From Candidatus Gastranaerophilales bacterium HUM_1 (lineage in GTDB: Bacteria > Cyanobacteriota > Vampirovibrionia > Gastranaerophilales > Gastranaerophilaceae): DNA of 64,000 nt. Numbering within the stretch: position 1 is the first letter of the stretch; the number at the start of each line of letters is the position of its first letter. Made by a program: the position numbers and the translations under genes. Below are positions 53,516-62,555 of this stretch, piece after piece. Under the pieces are notes generated by a model, which was given only the letters and a program-made list of their open reading frames with translations, had not been told where the DNA came from and did no database searches. The stretch is from positions 186,001-250,000 of the forward strand of contig DAAY01000005.1 of assembly GCA_002103105.1 (NCBI GenBank), read 5' to 3'.

Positions 53516-54709
53516 CTAAGCAGCAGTCTTAGCTTGTTCTTGTTTTGGTTGTTCAGACTTTGCTTGTTCTGGTTGAGCTTGAATTTGATTCAATTTATCT
53601 AACGCAGCTTTTGCAGCTTCTGCTACATTCGGATCTTTGTCATCCTTAGCAACTGTGAATACAGTTGTTAAGTCTTTTTTGTATTCAGGGTTTTGTAAGT
53701 AGCTCAATGCTTCAATTGCAGATGCTCTTACCATTGGGTTTGGATTATCTTTCAATTGATCTACAATTGTTACAGCTCCTGGAAGTTCTGTTAATGGAAC
53801 TGTAGAATTTGATAATCTAGCTACTTCATCAGCATATAGTTTTTGCATTATTGCTGATGTAAACAATGCGTAACTTTTGTTTCTTTCAGCTTTTTCTTGT
53901 GGAGAAATTGTATTAGCTAAAGTTTTTTCTTGTTCAGTTACTTCTTTGCCTGACAAAATCTTTTCTCTTGCTGCAACTTGTTCAGGAGTTGGCCCTTCTA
54001 ATTTGCTAGAGTCAAAGTTAATAATATTTGTCAAAGCATCAAACACTTTTGTATCAACTAATTCAGTTGCTTTTTCTGGAGATTCTTTTACCATTTTAGC
54101 AATTTCTTCCATACCAGCTACTTGAGCATCAAAATCTGGATTTGCTAACTTTGCAATGAAAGAGTTCAAATCAACTTGAGGAGCAACAGGTTCAGAAGGA
54201 ACTACTTCTGGTTTAGCTGCTTCTGTTGTTTTTGGAGCTTCAGCAGGAGCTGGAGTTGGAGTTTGTTGAGGAGCTTTTGGAGCTTCTGAAATTTGAGGTT
54301 GAGGAACAACTACTGGAGTTGGCTCAACTGGAACAGGTTGTGGTGTCACAACTGGTTGATTAAAATTTTGTTGTTGTACCTCTGGAGCCTTTGGAGCTTC
54401 TTGCGGAACTGATGCAACAGCTGGAGCAGGTGCTGGAGTTGGATAACTCATTTGAGGTGGCATATAGCATGGTTGCTGAGCTGTTTGTGGATAATTATAC
54501 ACTGGAGCTTGTGGGTAATTGTATAGAGGCATTGTTGGTTGAGCATATGCTGCTTGTTGTTGACCTCCTACGCCTTGAGCTCCAACTGATGGATTACTGA
54601 TTTCAATATTTACAGCATTATATTTCGGTTGTTGTGGAACAGGCATATATGTTGTCTGTTGTTGTACCATATAAGGGTTTGTCATCGGTACACATGGAAT
54701 TTGATTCAT
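53516..54709 (-). CDS. Pro/Gln-rich protein with HEAT-repeat-like domain
   Basis: 397 residues. The first ~175 are a disordered Pro/Gln/Tyr/Ala tract rich in YNYPQ- and PAP-type motifs. Residues ~180-375 are alpha-helical, with repeats like NPDFDAQVAGMEEIAKMV and NPNPMVRASAIEALSYLQNPEY that resemble HEAT/PBS-lyase repeats. The tail is Gln/Glu/Lys-rich. There is no signal peptide. Likely a scaffold; no partner is evident. The 258 bases upstream (54710-54967) hold no gene and no clear promoter. Confidence 0.7.
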   Translation of the reverse strand: MNQIPCVPMTNPYMVQQQTTYMPVPQQPKYNAVNIEISNPSVGAQGVGGQQQAAYAQPTMPLYNYPQAPVYNYPQTAQQPCYMPPQMSYPTPAPAPAVASVPQEAPKAPEVQQQNFNQPVVTPQPVPVEPTPVVVPQPQISEAPKAPQQTPTPAPAEAPKTTEAAKPEVVPSEPVAPQVDLNSFIAKLANPDFDAQVAGMEEIAKMVKESPEKATELVDTKVFDALTNIINFDSSKLEGPTPEQVAAREKILSGKEVTEQEKTLANTISPQEKAERNKSYALFTSAIMQKLYADEVARLSNSTVPLTELPGAVTIVDQLKDNPNPMVRASAIEALSYLQNPEYKKDLTTVFTVAKDDKDPNVAEAAKAALDKLNQIQAQPEQAKSEQPKQEQAKTAA

Positions 54710-54967
54710 AAATTTTTCCTTTCCTACATAAAATTGAGTCTATTACCATTCTACCCTTTAAATACTTATGAAGGGAAAATATTGCTAAATTCTAAGGATA
54801 TTTTAATAAAACTTTACATTAAAAAGAAAACTTTAGGCTATTATTGAGTTTCAAGGATATACACAATTAGCAGAAAATTTAATGGAAAGAATAAGGTTTT
54901 TATGGTAAAATTATGAATGTAAGGGGTATTAAATAGCCTAAAAAGCACGATATATTTGAGGATATAG

Positions 54968-55936
54968 ATGAAGATAGACAAAACAAAAACAAATTCCATA
55001 AGAAAAGCATTTGGGAAAACTTTAGCAGAAATTGGCGAGCTAAATGAAAAAATTATTGTCATGGATGCAGATTTGGCATGCTCAACTCAGACAAAAATCT
55101 TTGCGGACAAATTCCCAGACAGATTTTTCGATTGTGGAATTGCAGAACAAAACATGCTTGCAACAGCAGCAGGATTAGCATCCGAAGGAAAAATTCCATT
55201 TGTTGCAAGTTTTGCAGTATTTGTAACAGGAAGAACATACGATCAAATCAGAAATGGTATTTGTTATCCTAATTTCAACGTAAAAATTGTTGGAACTCAC
55301 GGTGGTGTAACCGTTGGAGAAGATGGTGCAACTCACCAAGCTCTAGAGGATATATCCTTAATGCGTGGGCTTCCACACATGACTGTCATTGTTCCAGCAG
55401 ATTGTAAAGAATGCAAAGAAGCAATAAAATATGCTGCGTTGCATGAAGGACCAACATATATCAGAATTCCTAGAAGTAATGTTCCAGATATCTTCGATGA
55501 AAATTACAGTTTCAATATCCATAAAGCGGTTGTTGTAGAAGAAGGTACAGATGTTTCTGTATTCACAAATGGAGAAACACTAGCAGAAGTTTTATTAGCC
55601 GCAGAAGAATTAAAGAAAGATAATATTTCACTTGAAGTTATTAATGTTCCAGTCGTTAAACCTTTAGATTTTCAAACAGTAATTGAAAGCGTAAAGAAAA
55701 CAAAGCTTGCAATAACCGTAGAAAATCACTCTATTATTGGCGGACTTGGTTCTGCAATATGTGAAACGCTTGCGGATAAACTGCCGTCAAAGGTTTATCG
55801 TTTTGGAATCAATGATGAATTTGGACAAAGTGGAAAAGCGGAAGAGCTTATAGAATATTATGGACTAGATTCTAAAACTCTCGCTAAAAGAATTAGAGCA
55901 ATAATTAAAAAAGAAAAAGAGCAAGGTAATATATGA
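54968..55936 (+). CDS. Transketolase, C-terminal subunit
   Basis: 322 residues matching the pyrimidine-binding and C-terminal domains of transketolase. DADLACST near 37-44, FDCGIAEQNMLATAAGLA near 58-75 (catalytic Glu), THGGVTVGEDGATHQALEDI near 113-132, and the C-terminal ENHSIIGGLGSAI motif. It is the partner of the N-terminal subunit at 31388-32218. GAGG precedes the ATG. The stop overlaps the ftsE start by 4 bases, an odd pairing of central metabolism and cell division. Confidence 0.93.
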   Translation: MKIDKTKTNSIRKAFGKTLAEIGELNEKIIVMDADLACSTQTKIFADKFPDRFFDCGIAEQNMLATAAGLASEGKIPFVASFAVFVTGRTYDQIRNGICYPNFNVKIVGTHGGVTVGEDGATHQALEDISLMRGLPHMTVIVPADCKECKEAIKYAALHEGPTYIRIPRSNVPDIFDENYSFNIHKAVVVEEGTDVSVFTNGETLAEVLLAAEELKKDNISLEVINVPVVKPLDFQTVIESVKKTKLAITVENHSIIGGLGSAICETLADKLPSKVYRFGINDEFGQSGKAEELIEYYGLDSKTLAKRIRAIIKKEKEQGNI

Positions 55937-56610
55937 TAACATTTCAAAATGTAACCAAAAGGTATAAAAACGACCATTATGCGTTAAAAAACGTTAGTTT
56001 GCAAATCCATTCTGGAGAGTTTGTTTTTATTGTAGGAGCTTCTGGAGCAGGAAAATCTACTCTCATGAAACTTTTATATAGTGAAGAAAAACCAACAAGC
56101 GGAATTGTTTCAATCGGAGGATTGAATATTGCAAATTTAACAAATGATAGAATTCCAAATCTTAGAAGATGCATGGGCATTGTATTCCAAGACTATAAAC
56201 TATTACAAAATCAAACAGTATATGATAACGTTGCATATGTAATTAGAACTCTTGGGATAAGCAGTAAAGAAATTGATGCACGTGTAAACGGAGCATTGAA
56301 AATTGTAGGTCTTCACGAAAAGAAAAAAGCAACTCCTTCTGAATTATCTGGGGGGGAACAACAAAGAGTTGGAATTGCGAGAGCAATTGTGAATGGACCA
56401 CCATTATTAATTGCAGACGAACCAACAGGGAACTTAGACCCTAAAAACTCTATGGAAATTATGCAAATATTAGATCAAATCAACCAAAGAGGAATTACAG
56501 TTATTGTTTCAACACACGATAACGCTATGGTTGATTACTTCAGAAAGAGAGTTATCACTCTTGACCACGGGGAGATAGTAAGGGACATACAAGCAGGTAC
56601 TTATGAATAA
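55933..56610 (+). CDS. ftsE: Cell division ATP-binding protein FtsE
   Basis: ABC ATPase that with FtsX controls septal murein hydrolases. 225 residues. Walker A GASGAGKST at 35-43, Q-loop near 86, signature LSGGEQQRVGIARA at 138-151, and Walker B LLIADEP near 158-164. It overlaps the transketolase gene by 4 bases and ftsX by 8. Confidence 0.96.
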   Translation: MITFQNVTKRYKNDHYALKNVSLQIHSGEFVFIVGASGAGKSTLMKLLYSEEKPTSGIVSIGGLNIANLTNDRIPNLRRCMGIVFQDYKLLQNQTVYDNVAYVIRTLGISSKEIDARVNGALKIVGLHEKKKATPSELSGGEQQRVGIARAIVNGPPLLIADEPTGNLDPKNSMEIMQILDQINQRGITVIVSTHDNAMVDYFRKRVITLDHGEIVRDIQAGTYE

Positions 56611-57502
56611 GAACTTAAAATCAAACGTAAAAAAACATATTCCAAAAGATTGGTTATGTGAATTAAGAATTTTATATAGATTGGGAAAAGAAACATTCAA
56701 TGACATTATCCGCACAGGATGGGTAAATATCGTAATTATAACCACAATGGCAGCGATTCTTATGATATTTGCAGCATGTTTCAGAACTGCACTTTCAATT
56801 TCATCATTTTCAAAAGAACTTGGTAGTGCTTTAGAAATTTCTGTTTATTTAAAAAACAGTTCAAACGCAAAAGAAGTTAAATCTGAAATCTCTCGATTTG
56901 AGCATGTTGAAAACATTGAAGTAATACCAAAAGCAGAATCTTGGCATAAACTAAAAAATGAGATGAGTTTACCAAATATTGACAATCCACTTCCTGACAC
57001 ACTTCATGTCAAAGTGGATACTCCAGAAAATTTGCAAGGAGTTTTTGACCATATTAAAACAATCCGTGCAGTTGAAGACATGAGCTATGCGAAAGATTTA
57101 GCGACGAAGATTGAGTTAGTTAACCATGTTGTTAAAACTATAACCATTATTGTTATTGGAATTATGGGCTTATTAACAATTACTATTATTAATAATACTA
57201 TTCAACTCGTTATCCAATCAAGGAAAGAAGAAATTGAAATTATGAGATTAATGGGTGTAAGCAACTGGTATATAAGATTTCCATTCATCATGCAAGGTGC
57301 TTTTTACGGATTTACAGGTTCATTATTGGCACTTATACCACTCAACTATGTTCAAAATGGATTAGTTAATGTTCATAAATTCTTTATGGTACCATCTCCA
57401 CCTTATGCACAAAATTTAGTTATTCTTGTAATGTTTACAATGAGTATCTTATTTGGGGCTGTAGGGAGTTTCTGGTGCATCAAGAAACATTTACAGGTAT
57501 AG
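56603..57502 (+). CDS. ftsX: Cell division protein FtsX
   Basis: 299-residue membrane subunit of FtsEX. Helix 1 near 40-62, an extracytoplasmic domain of ~110 residues (SALEISVYLKNSSNAKEV..., ECD with LPDTLHVKV), and three C-terminal helices near 180-205, 228-250 and 268-290, with EEIEIMRLMGVSNWYIRFPF between them. Its extracellular partner is not encoded adjacent. Confidence 0.94.
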   Translation: MNKNLKSNVKKHIPKDWLCELRILYRLGKETFNDIIRTGWVNIVIITTMAAILMIFAACFRTALSISSFSKELGSALEISVYLKNSSNAKEVKSEISRFEHVENIEVIPKAESWHKLKNEMSLPNIDNPLPDTLHVKVDTPENLQGVFDHIKTIRAVEDMSYAKDLATKIELVNHVVKTITIIVIGIMGLLTITIINNTIQLVIQSRKEEIEIMRLMGVSNWYIRFPFIMQGAFYGFTGSLLALIPLNYVQNGLVNVHKFFMVPSPPYAQNLVILVMFTMSILFGAVGSFWCIKKHLQV

Positions 57503-57508
57503 AATTTA

Positions 57509-58762
57509 ATGATTGAAAATAACAATATATTATTAATATCAGAAGATGAGAATGCAACAGAACTAATTTTAAATAAATTAGTTCTGTTGCGTGATAATGA
57601 CAAAATTACAAAATGCAATTGTAAAGAAACAAAAAAAGCACTACAAAACTCTTTATATTGTGTAGTTTTATTGTATGCGGATATTAAGGAGCAAGAATCA
57701 ATATTTAAAACTATCAAAACGATTAAAGAGACAAAACCTGACAGTGAAATTATCTTACTTCCAAATGATATAAATACAGAACTTATTTTAAAAGCTTATG
57801 ATGCAGGGATTTATGATTATGTTCCAATAGATGCAGAAAGTTTTGATTTTGTAATCAAAACAATTAATTGTTATAAATTACGAACTTTAAAAAACATAGA
57901 ACAAAGAAATGAAAAATTTTTATACCAACAAGGTGTAATTGATGAAAAGACCAATCTGTACAAATGCAATTATCTAAAAGATATTTTTATTGATATTGCC
58001 GATGATTTAAGAATCCAAAACGGGATTTTTTCAATTCTTACACTTAATGATAAAAATAAAACAAAAATATCAACAAATAGACTTGCTGGAATTATTAAAA
58101 CCACAGTTCGAGGCGATGATATTATTGCAACAGCAAGAGGTGGAAAATTTTATTTAATTCTTCCTAATATTGATTTAGAAGGAACAAAAAAACTTATACA
58201 AAAAATTCAAGACAAAATGGGGGAAGAATTTAAAATACATGCAGGAATGTCTAAAATTGGAATTCAATCATTCGAGACTCTTGATAAAATAACTCAAGAC
58301 AGTTTAAAATCAGCAATTCAAAACGATGAAATGACTGTATCTTTATCTGAAGTGACGGGTATGCAAAATGGCTGGCTTGAGGATGAAGACCAACCTCGGC
58401 ATAAGGATTTTAAACTTTTCAAAGTTGCATTTACAAACAAGATGAAAAACGTTATAGAACCAATATTTTTCAGATTTCAAAAAGAATGCGAAACAAAACT
58501 TACAAATACGCAAGTAAGCCAGTATGCAAATAATATTGAAAGCGTTTTTAGCTTAAAAAACGAAACATTGCATAGCGAATTAGTTATTAGGTTTAATGGC
58601 TATGCAAAATTCAAAATAGAAATTAACCATAGTGGGCTTGATAGTGCAGAAAACACAAAACTTGAAATTCCACTAAGTCAACTAACAGACAAAGAGCTAA
58701 CAAAACTACTTAAACAATTAAAACAAGAATATAAACAATACGCATTAAAAAAAGGAGATTAA
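57509..58762 (+). CDS. Degenerate receiver-GGDEF-like protein
   Basis: 417 residues. Residues ~5-120 have a response-regulator-like fold (NNILLISED, TEIILLPND, AYDAGIYDYVPIDA), but the phospho-acceptor position lacks a clear Asp. Residues ~145-265 resemble a diguanylate cyclase: EKTNLYKCNYLKDIF, then VRGDDIIATARGGKFYLILPN, where GGDEF is RGGKF at 210-214, so catalysis is unlikely. The remaining ~140 residues are unassigned. It follows ftsX by 6 bases. Probably a non-enzymatic nucleotide-binding or protein-interaction regulator. Confidence 0.68.
   Translation: MIENNNILLISEDENATELILNKLVLLRDNDKITKCNCKETKKALQNSLYCVVLLYADIKEQESIFKTIKTIKETKPDSEIILLPNDINTELILKAYDAGIYDYVPIDAESFDFVIKTINCYKLRTLKNIEQRNEKFLYQQGVIDEKTNLYKCNYLKDIFIDIADDLRIQNGIFSILTLNDKNKTKISTNRLAGIIKTTVRGDDIIATARGGKFYLILPNIDLEGTKKLIQKIQDKMGEEFKIHAGMSKIGIQSFETLDKITQDSLKSAIQNDEMTVSLSEVTGMQNGWLEDEDQPRHKDFKLFKVAFTNKMKNVIEPIFFRFQKECETKLTNTQVSQYANNIESVFSLKNETLHSELVIRFNGYAKFKIEINHSGLDSAENTKLEIPLSQLTDKELTKLLKQLKQEYKQYALKKGD
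57554..57590 (+). repeat. Perfect 16-bp inverted repeat in coding sequence
   Basis: GCAACAGAACTAATTT and its exact reverse complement are separated by 5 bases, within codons 16-28 of the degenerate GGDEF gene. The RNA would form a long hairpin early in the gene; no U-run follows. Confidence 0.9.
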
Positions 58763-58765
58763 AAG

Positions 58766-59317
58766 ATGTTAAATATTGAAGATAGTGCTTTAGTTATCAT
58801 TGATATTCAAGATAGACTAGTTCAAGCATCAAAATATGGAGAAGAAGTTGCTCAAAACATGACTAAAGTAGCAAAAGCAGCAAAAGTGTTAGGGATTCCA
58901 ATAGTCGCAACAGAACAATATCCAAAAGGGCTTGGACATACAGTTCCTCAATTACAAGAAGCTTTTGATGAAAAAACTTTTGTAACAGAAAAAGCCTCTT
59001 TTTCAGCTCTATTAGAACCAATTTTTGCTCAAAAAATTAACGAGCTTAAAAATGCTGGGATTAAACAAATAGCAATTGGCGGGATAGAAACCCACATTTG
59101 CGTACTTCAAACAGCAGTAGCATTGATGAATGAAGGGTTTGAGGTTTACGTAATAAAAGATACTTGTGCAAGTAGAAATAAAAAAGAATACAAGGCTGGC
59201 TTAGAACTATTAAAACAATATGGAGCAAAAATTACTTGTGTTGAAATAGCACTATTTGAATGGTTAAAAACCTCTAAAAATCCGAAATTTAAAGAAGTTC
59301 AAGCTCTTATAAAATAA
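58766..59317 (+). CDS. Isochorismatase-family cysteine hydrolase
   Basis: 183 residues with the expected triad D13 (VIIDIQD), K76 (TEKASFSAL) and C112 (GIETHICVLQTA). The family includes isochorismatase-like and nicotinamidase-like amidohydrolases of varied substrate; this short cysteine hydrolase type (YcaC-like) is often unassigned. Last gene of the transketolase-ftsEX operon, 3 bases after the GGDEF-like gene, with a terminator behind it. Confidence 0.87.
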   Translation: MLNIEDSALVIIDIQDRLVQASKYGEEVAQNMTKVAKAAKVLGIPIVATEQYPKGLGHTVPQLQEAFDEKTFVTEKASFSALLEPIFAQKINELKNAGIKQIAIGGIETHICVLQTAVALMNEGFEVYVIKDTCASRNKKEYKAGLELLKQYGAKITCVEIALFEWLKTSKNPKFKEVQALIK

Positions 59318-59339
59318 ATTGTTCAAATTAAATCAAATT

Positions 59340-59372
59340 AAAAAAGGTAGTTTTGCAAAACTACCTTTTTTT
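59340..59372. terminator. Bidirectional terminator
   Basis: AAAAAAGGTAGTTTT pairs with AAAACTACCTTTTTT (loop of 1-3 bases), between convergent genes. Confidence 0.92.
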
Positions 59373-61143
59373 ACGGATTTAAAATAACCATTTCACAATT
59401 TTTACAATCAAATTTCAGTGGATACTTTTTTTTACCATTTGAATCAACTAAATATAGCTTTTTACAAGCCTTTCCACATAAATCTGATGCGAATTTCAAA
59501 CAATGCTTCGTACGCATGAGTTCAATACCAGAAGAAACATTTTGTTGTGCTTCCAATGCGGGTTCAAGGACATCACAATTACAATTTTTATAAAACCCTT
59601 TTGACTCGGAGTTAAAAACATTACCTTTATAATCAATTTTGCGAAGCGGAAAATCAGCATAACGAATAGGCTTTTGAGAAACACGTGTATATTTCTGTAA
59701 TCTTTCTTTACTTAATAAATTTAACAAAGAACGACGTAAATCATTTAACTTGGAAACAGGCAGAAATTTTAGATTTTCATCTAAAATATGAATTTCTTGT
59801 AAATAATACGGAGAATCTCCAGTTTTACTAAATTGAGCTAAATAGTTCTGTTTTAGTTTTTCTAGATTCTTTGGGATATCACCATCAGGTAAAGCTAAAC
59901 TAACAGTGTTAGAATCTTCATCTATTGCCACAATTTTTGAGTTTTCAATAGTTATATTTACACCTATTTTTCTAACAGTTTTAGAAATTTCGAGCTGTTT
60001 TTCAAACTTTGAGTCAAAATTACGGTATAAAACAAGTCCTGATTTTAATCCATTCATTTTATTTGGATATACACGATGACCATCAACCTTGTTAACTAAA
60101 AATCCCCTCATTTCGCCATTATGAATAAAGCAAATTCCATCTTGGGGGTTCAAATTGGCGTCAATTTCAAAAGAATTATTAAATACCCTTGATATTTTTC
60201 CAATTTTTTCACCTCTAGACTTTGGAGATGTAAAATTAAAACATTGCTCCCTATCTTTTAAGAAATAAGATGTATAGCCACGATTAAAAGTTTTATACAA
60301 ATTTGGCTCAAAATCTAAGAAAACTTTTCCAGAAGATGCACGTTTTGCATATTTATTTATTAAGTTATTGTAATATGCCGTAACATTTCGCACATAACTT
60401 ATATCTTTCAAACGTCCTTCAATTTTAAAAGAATTTACCCCGCAATTAATGAGTTTTTCAATACTTTCAGAGGCATTAAAATCTTTTAAAGACAATAAAT
60501 ATTTATCTTTTTGTATAAATTTACCAGATTCATCAACCAAAGAATATTTTTTTCTACAAGGCTGAGCACACTCACCTCTATTAGCTGAACGCCCACCATT
60601 AGCGAAGGATAAGTAACATTGACCACTATAAGAAACACAAAGAGCACCGTGAATAAAAGTTTCAATTTCACAATTCGTATTTTGACAAATTTCAGCTATT
60701 TTATCAACAGAAAGTTCTCTTGCAAGAATAACACGAGAAACACCTAAACTATCGAAAAACTTAGCCTTTTCAAGTGTTCTTGTATTACATTGAGTACTTG
60801 CGTGAATTTCAATAGGGGGCAACTTTCCATCAATTGCAGCTTTTAATAAACCCATATCCTGAACAATAATTGCATCAACACCAATATTATATAGGTTTTC
60901 AACTAAATTTATTGCTTTATTTAATTCCTCATTATTAAGAATTGTATTAATTACAACGTGAATTCTAACGTTAAACAAATGAGCATAATTTACTAGTTTT
61001 TCAATATCTTCAAGTGGATTCGGGGCATTTTTTCTTGCTCCAAAATTTGACGCTCCGATATAAATTGCATCCGCACCACTATTTATTGCGGCAATTGCTG
61101 TTTCTAAATTTTTTGCAGGAGCTAATAATTCAACAGTTTTCAT
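59371..61143 (-). CDS. U32 family protein (RlhA/YdcP-like)
   Basis: 590 residues of the U32 family. N-terminal TIM-barrel region with LLAPAKNLETAIAAINSGADAIYIGA (6-31), the family motif ETFIHGALCVSYSGQCYLS (about 169-187) and ANRGECAQPCRKKY with the cysteines that bind a 4Fe-4S cluster. A DUF3656-like C-terminal half and a last CGKACKKLYL...CKNC cysteine set follow. Length and layout fit RlhA, which hydroxylates 23S rRNA C2501, better than the short protease-like members. AAGGAT directly precedes the ATG. Confidence 0.85.
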   Translation of the reverse strand: MKTVELLAPAKNLETAIAAINSGADAIYIGASNFGARKNAPNPLEDIEKLVNYAHLFNVRIHVVINTILNNEELNKAINLVENLYNIGVDAIIVQDMGLLKAAIDGKLPPIEIHASTQCNTRTLEKAKFFDSLGVSRVILARELSVDKIAEICQNTNCEIETFIHGALCVSYSGQCYLSFANGGRSANRGECAQPCRKKYSLVDESGKFIQKDKYLLSLKDFNASESIEKLINCGVNSFKIEGRLKDISYVRNVTAYYNNLINKYAKRASSGKVFLDFEPNLYKTFNRGYTSYFLKDREQCFNFTSPKSRGEKIGKISRVFNNSFEIDANLNPQDGICFIHNGEMRGFLVNKVDGHRVYPNKMNGLKSGLVLYRNFDSKFEKQLEISKTVRKIGVNITIENSKIVAIDEDSNTVSLALPDGDIPKNLEKLKQNYLAQFSKTGDSPYYLQEIHILDENLKFLPVSKLNDLRRSLLNLLSKERLQKYTRVSQKPIRYADFPLRKIDYKGNVFNSESKGFYKNCNCDVLEPALEAQQNVSSGIELMRTKHCLKFASDLCGKACKKLYLVDSNGKKKYPLKFDCKNCEMVILNP

Positions 61144-61231
61144 ATCCTTATTTTACTATAAAATTATCAATAAATCGTAATATTTCAGATATATTTTACA
61201 ATTAATGATAGAATTGCTAAAAGAGGTATTT

Positions 61232-62542
61232 ATGAAAATAGCGTTGATTAACCACGGATGTGCAAAAAACCTTGTAGATGCAGAACTCATGCTTGGGTTA
61301 CTTGATCAAAAAGGATATACAATAACACTTGATGAAAATGAGGCTGATATAGTCATAGTAAACACATGCTCATTTATTCATGATGCAGAAAAAGAATCTG
61401 TACAAAGTATTCTTCAAATGATTGATGAAGGGAAAAAGGTAATCGTTACGGGTTGTCTCTCTCAAAAACATGATAAAGATTTAAAAGAAGCAATTCCAGA
61501 ATTATCTGGAATGATTGGGACTTCAAATCTTAAAGATATAGTTAAAATTATAGAAGACATTGCAAAAGGTACAGAATACGAAAGTATTATAGAAGAAAAA
61601 CCAGAATATCACTATTTAGAAGACATTCCTAGACAGCAAATCACGATGGGAGCTAGTTCATATCTAAAAATTGGAGAAGGTTGTAATTATAGCTGTGGAT
61701 ATTGTATTATTCCAAAATTGAGAGGAAAGTACATTTCTCGACCAATTGAAAACATTGTAAAAGAGGCGAATTCTCTGGTTGAAAAAGGAGTTTCAGAAAT
61801 CATACTAATTGCACAAGATACATCATCTTACGGAATTGATTTATATGGAAAACAAGCACTCCCTCAACTACTTGAGGAGTTAAACAAAATCGAGGATTTA
61901 TCGTGGATAAGAATTATGTATGCTTACCCTACACAAATGACAGATGAACTTATTGATGCAATCGCAAAATTAGACAAAGTCGTTAAATATGTTGATATTC
62001 CATTACAACATTCTCACCCAGAAATGTTAAAAAGAATGAAACGACCAGTGATGGATTATAAAAAACTCGTTCAAAAAATAAGAGATAGGATTCCGAATGT
62101 TTCAGTTAGAACCTCACTTATTGTTGGTTACCCTGGGGAAACAGAAGAAGAATTTGAACACTTGTATAATTTTGTTAAGGATGTTAAGTTTGACCGAATG
62201 GGGGCTTTTGAATATTCAAGAGAAAAAGGAACCTATTCTGACACGCTAAAAGGACACCTTAGCGAAAAAATTAAAAAAGAAAGACGTAATAAACTAATGG
62301 AATTACAACAGAAAATTTCATTAGAAAACAACGAAAAATATATAGATAAAACTATAAAATGTATCGTAGAGGGATACACTGACGATGGAGTGATTATCAT
62401 GAGATCAGAACACGATGCCCCAGAAATTGATGGACTAGTGTATGCTACAAGTAACAGAGAAGTTATCCCTGGCGATATTGAAACTGTTAAAATTACAAAA
62501 GCAGATGAATATGATTTATTCGGGGAAATTATAGAAGAATAA
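61232..62542 (+). CDS. rimO: Ribosomal protein uS12 methylthiotransferase RimO
   Basis: Radical SAM enzyme that methylthiolates an Asp of ribosomal protein S12. 436 residues from the ATG with AAGAGG upstream; the frame runs 9 codons further without support. N-terminal cluster cysteines C10, C46 and C75 (HGCAKN, NTCSF, TGCLS), radical SAM CNYSCGYC at 151-158, and a TRAM-like C-terminus (IKCIVEGYTDDGVIIMRS...EYDLFGEI). The HGCAKN start separates RimO from MiaB. Confidence 0.95.
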   Translation: MKIALINHGCAKNLVDAELMLGLLDQKGYTITLDENEADIVIVNTCSFIHDAEKESVQSILQMIDEGKKVIVTGCLSQKHDKDLKEAIPELSGMIGTSNLKDIVKIIEDIAKGTEYESIIEEKPEYHYLEDIPRQQITMGASSYLKIGEGCNYSCGYCIIPKLRGKYISRPIENIVKEANSLVEKGVSEIILIAQDTSSYGIDLYGKQALPQLLEELNKIEDLSWIRIMYAYPTQMTDELIDAIAKLDKVVKYVDIPLQHSHPEMLKRMKRPVMDYKKLVQKIRDRIPNVSVRTSLIVGYPGETEEEFEHLYNFVKDVKFDRMGAFEYSREKGTYSDTLKGHLSEKIKKERRNKLMELQQKISLENNEKYIDKTIKCIVEGYTDDGVIIMRSEHDAPEIDGLVYATSNREVIPGDIETVKITKADEYDLFGEIIEE

Positions 62543-62555
62543 TAGAAGAGGGAAT

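Noticed and set aside
54710..54967. Gap before the transketolase C-half
   Set aside because: AT-rich, with scattered TATA-like strings but no supported gene, hairpin or promoter beyond the GAGG site of the following gene.
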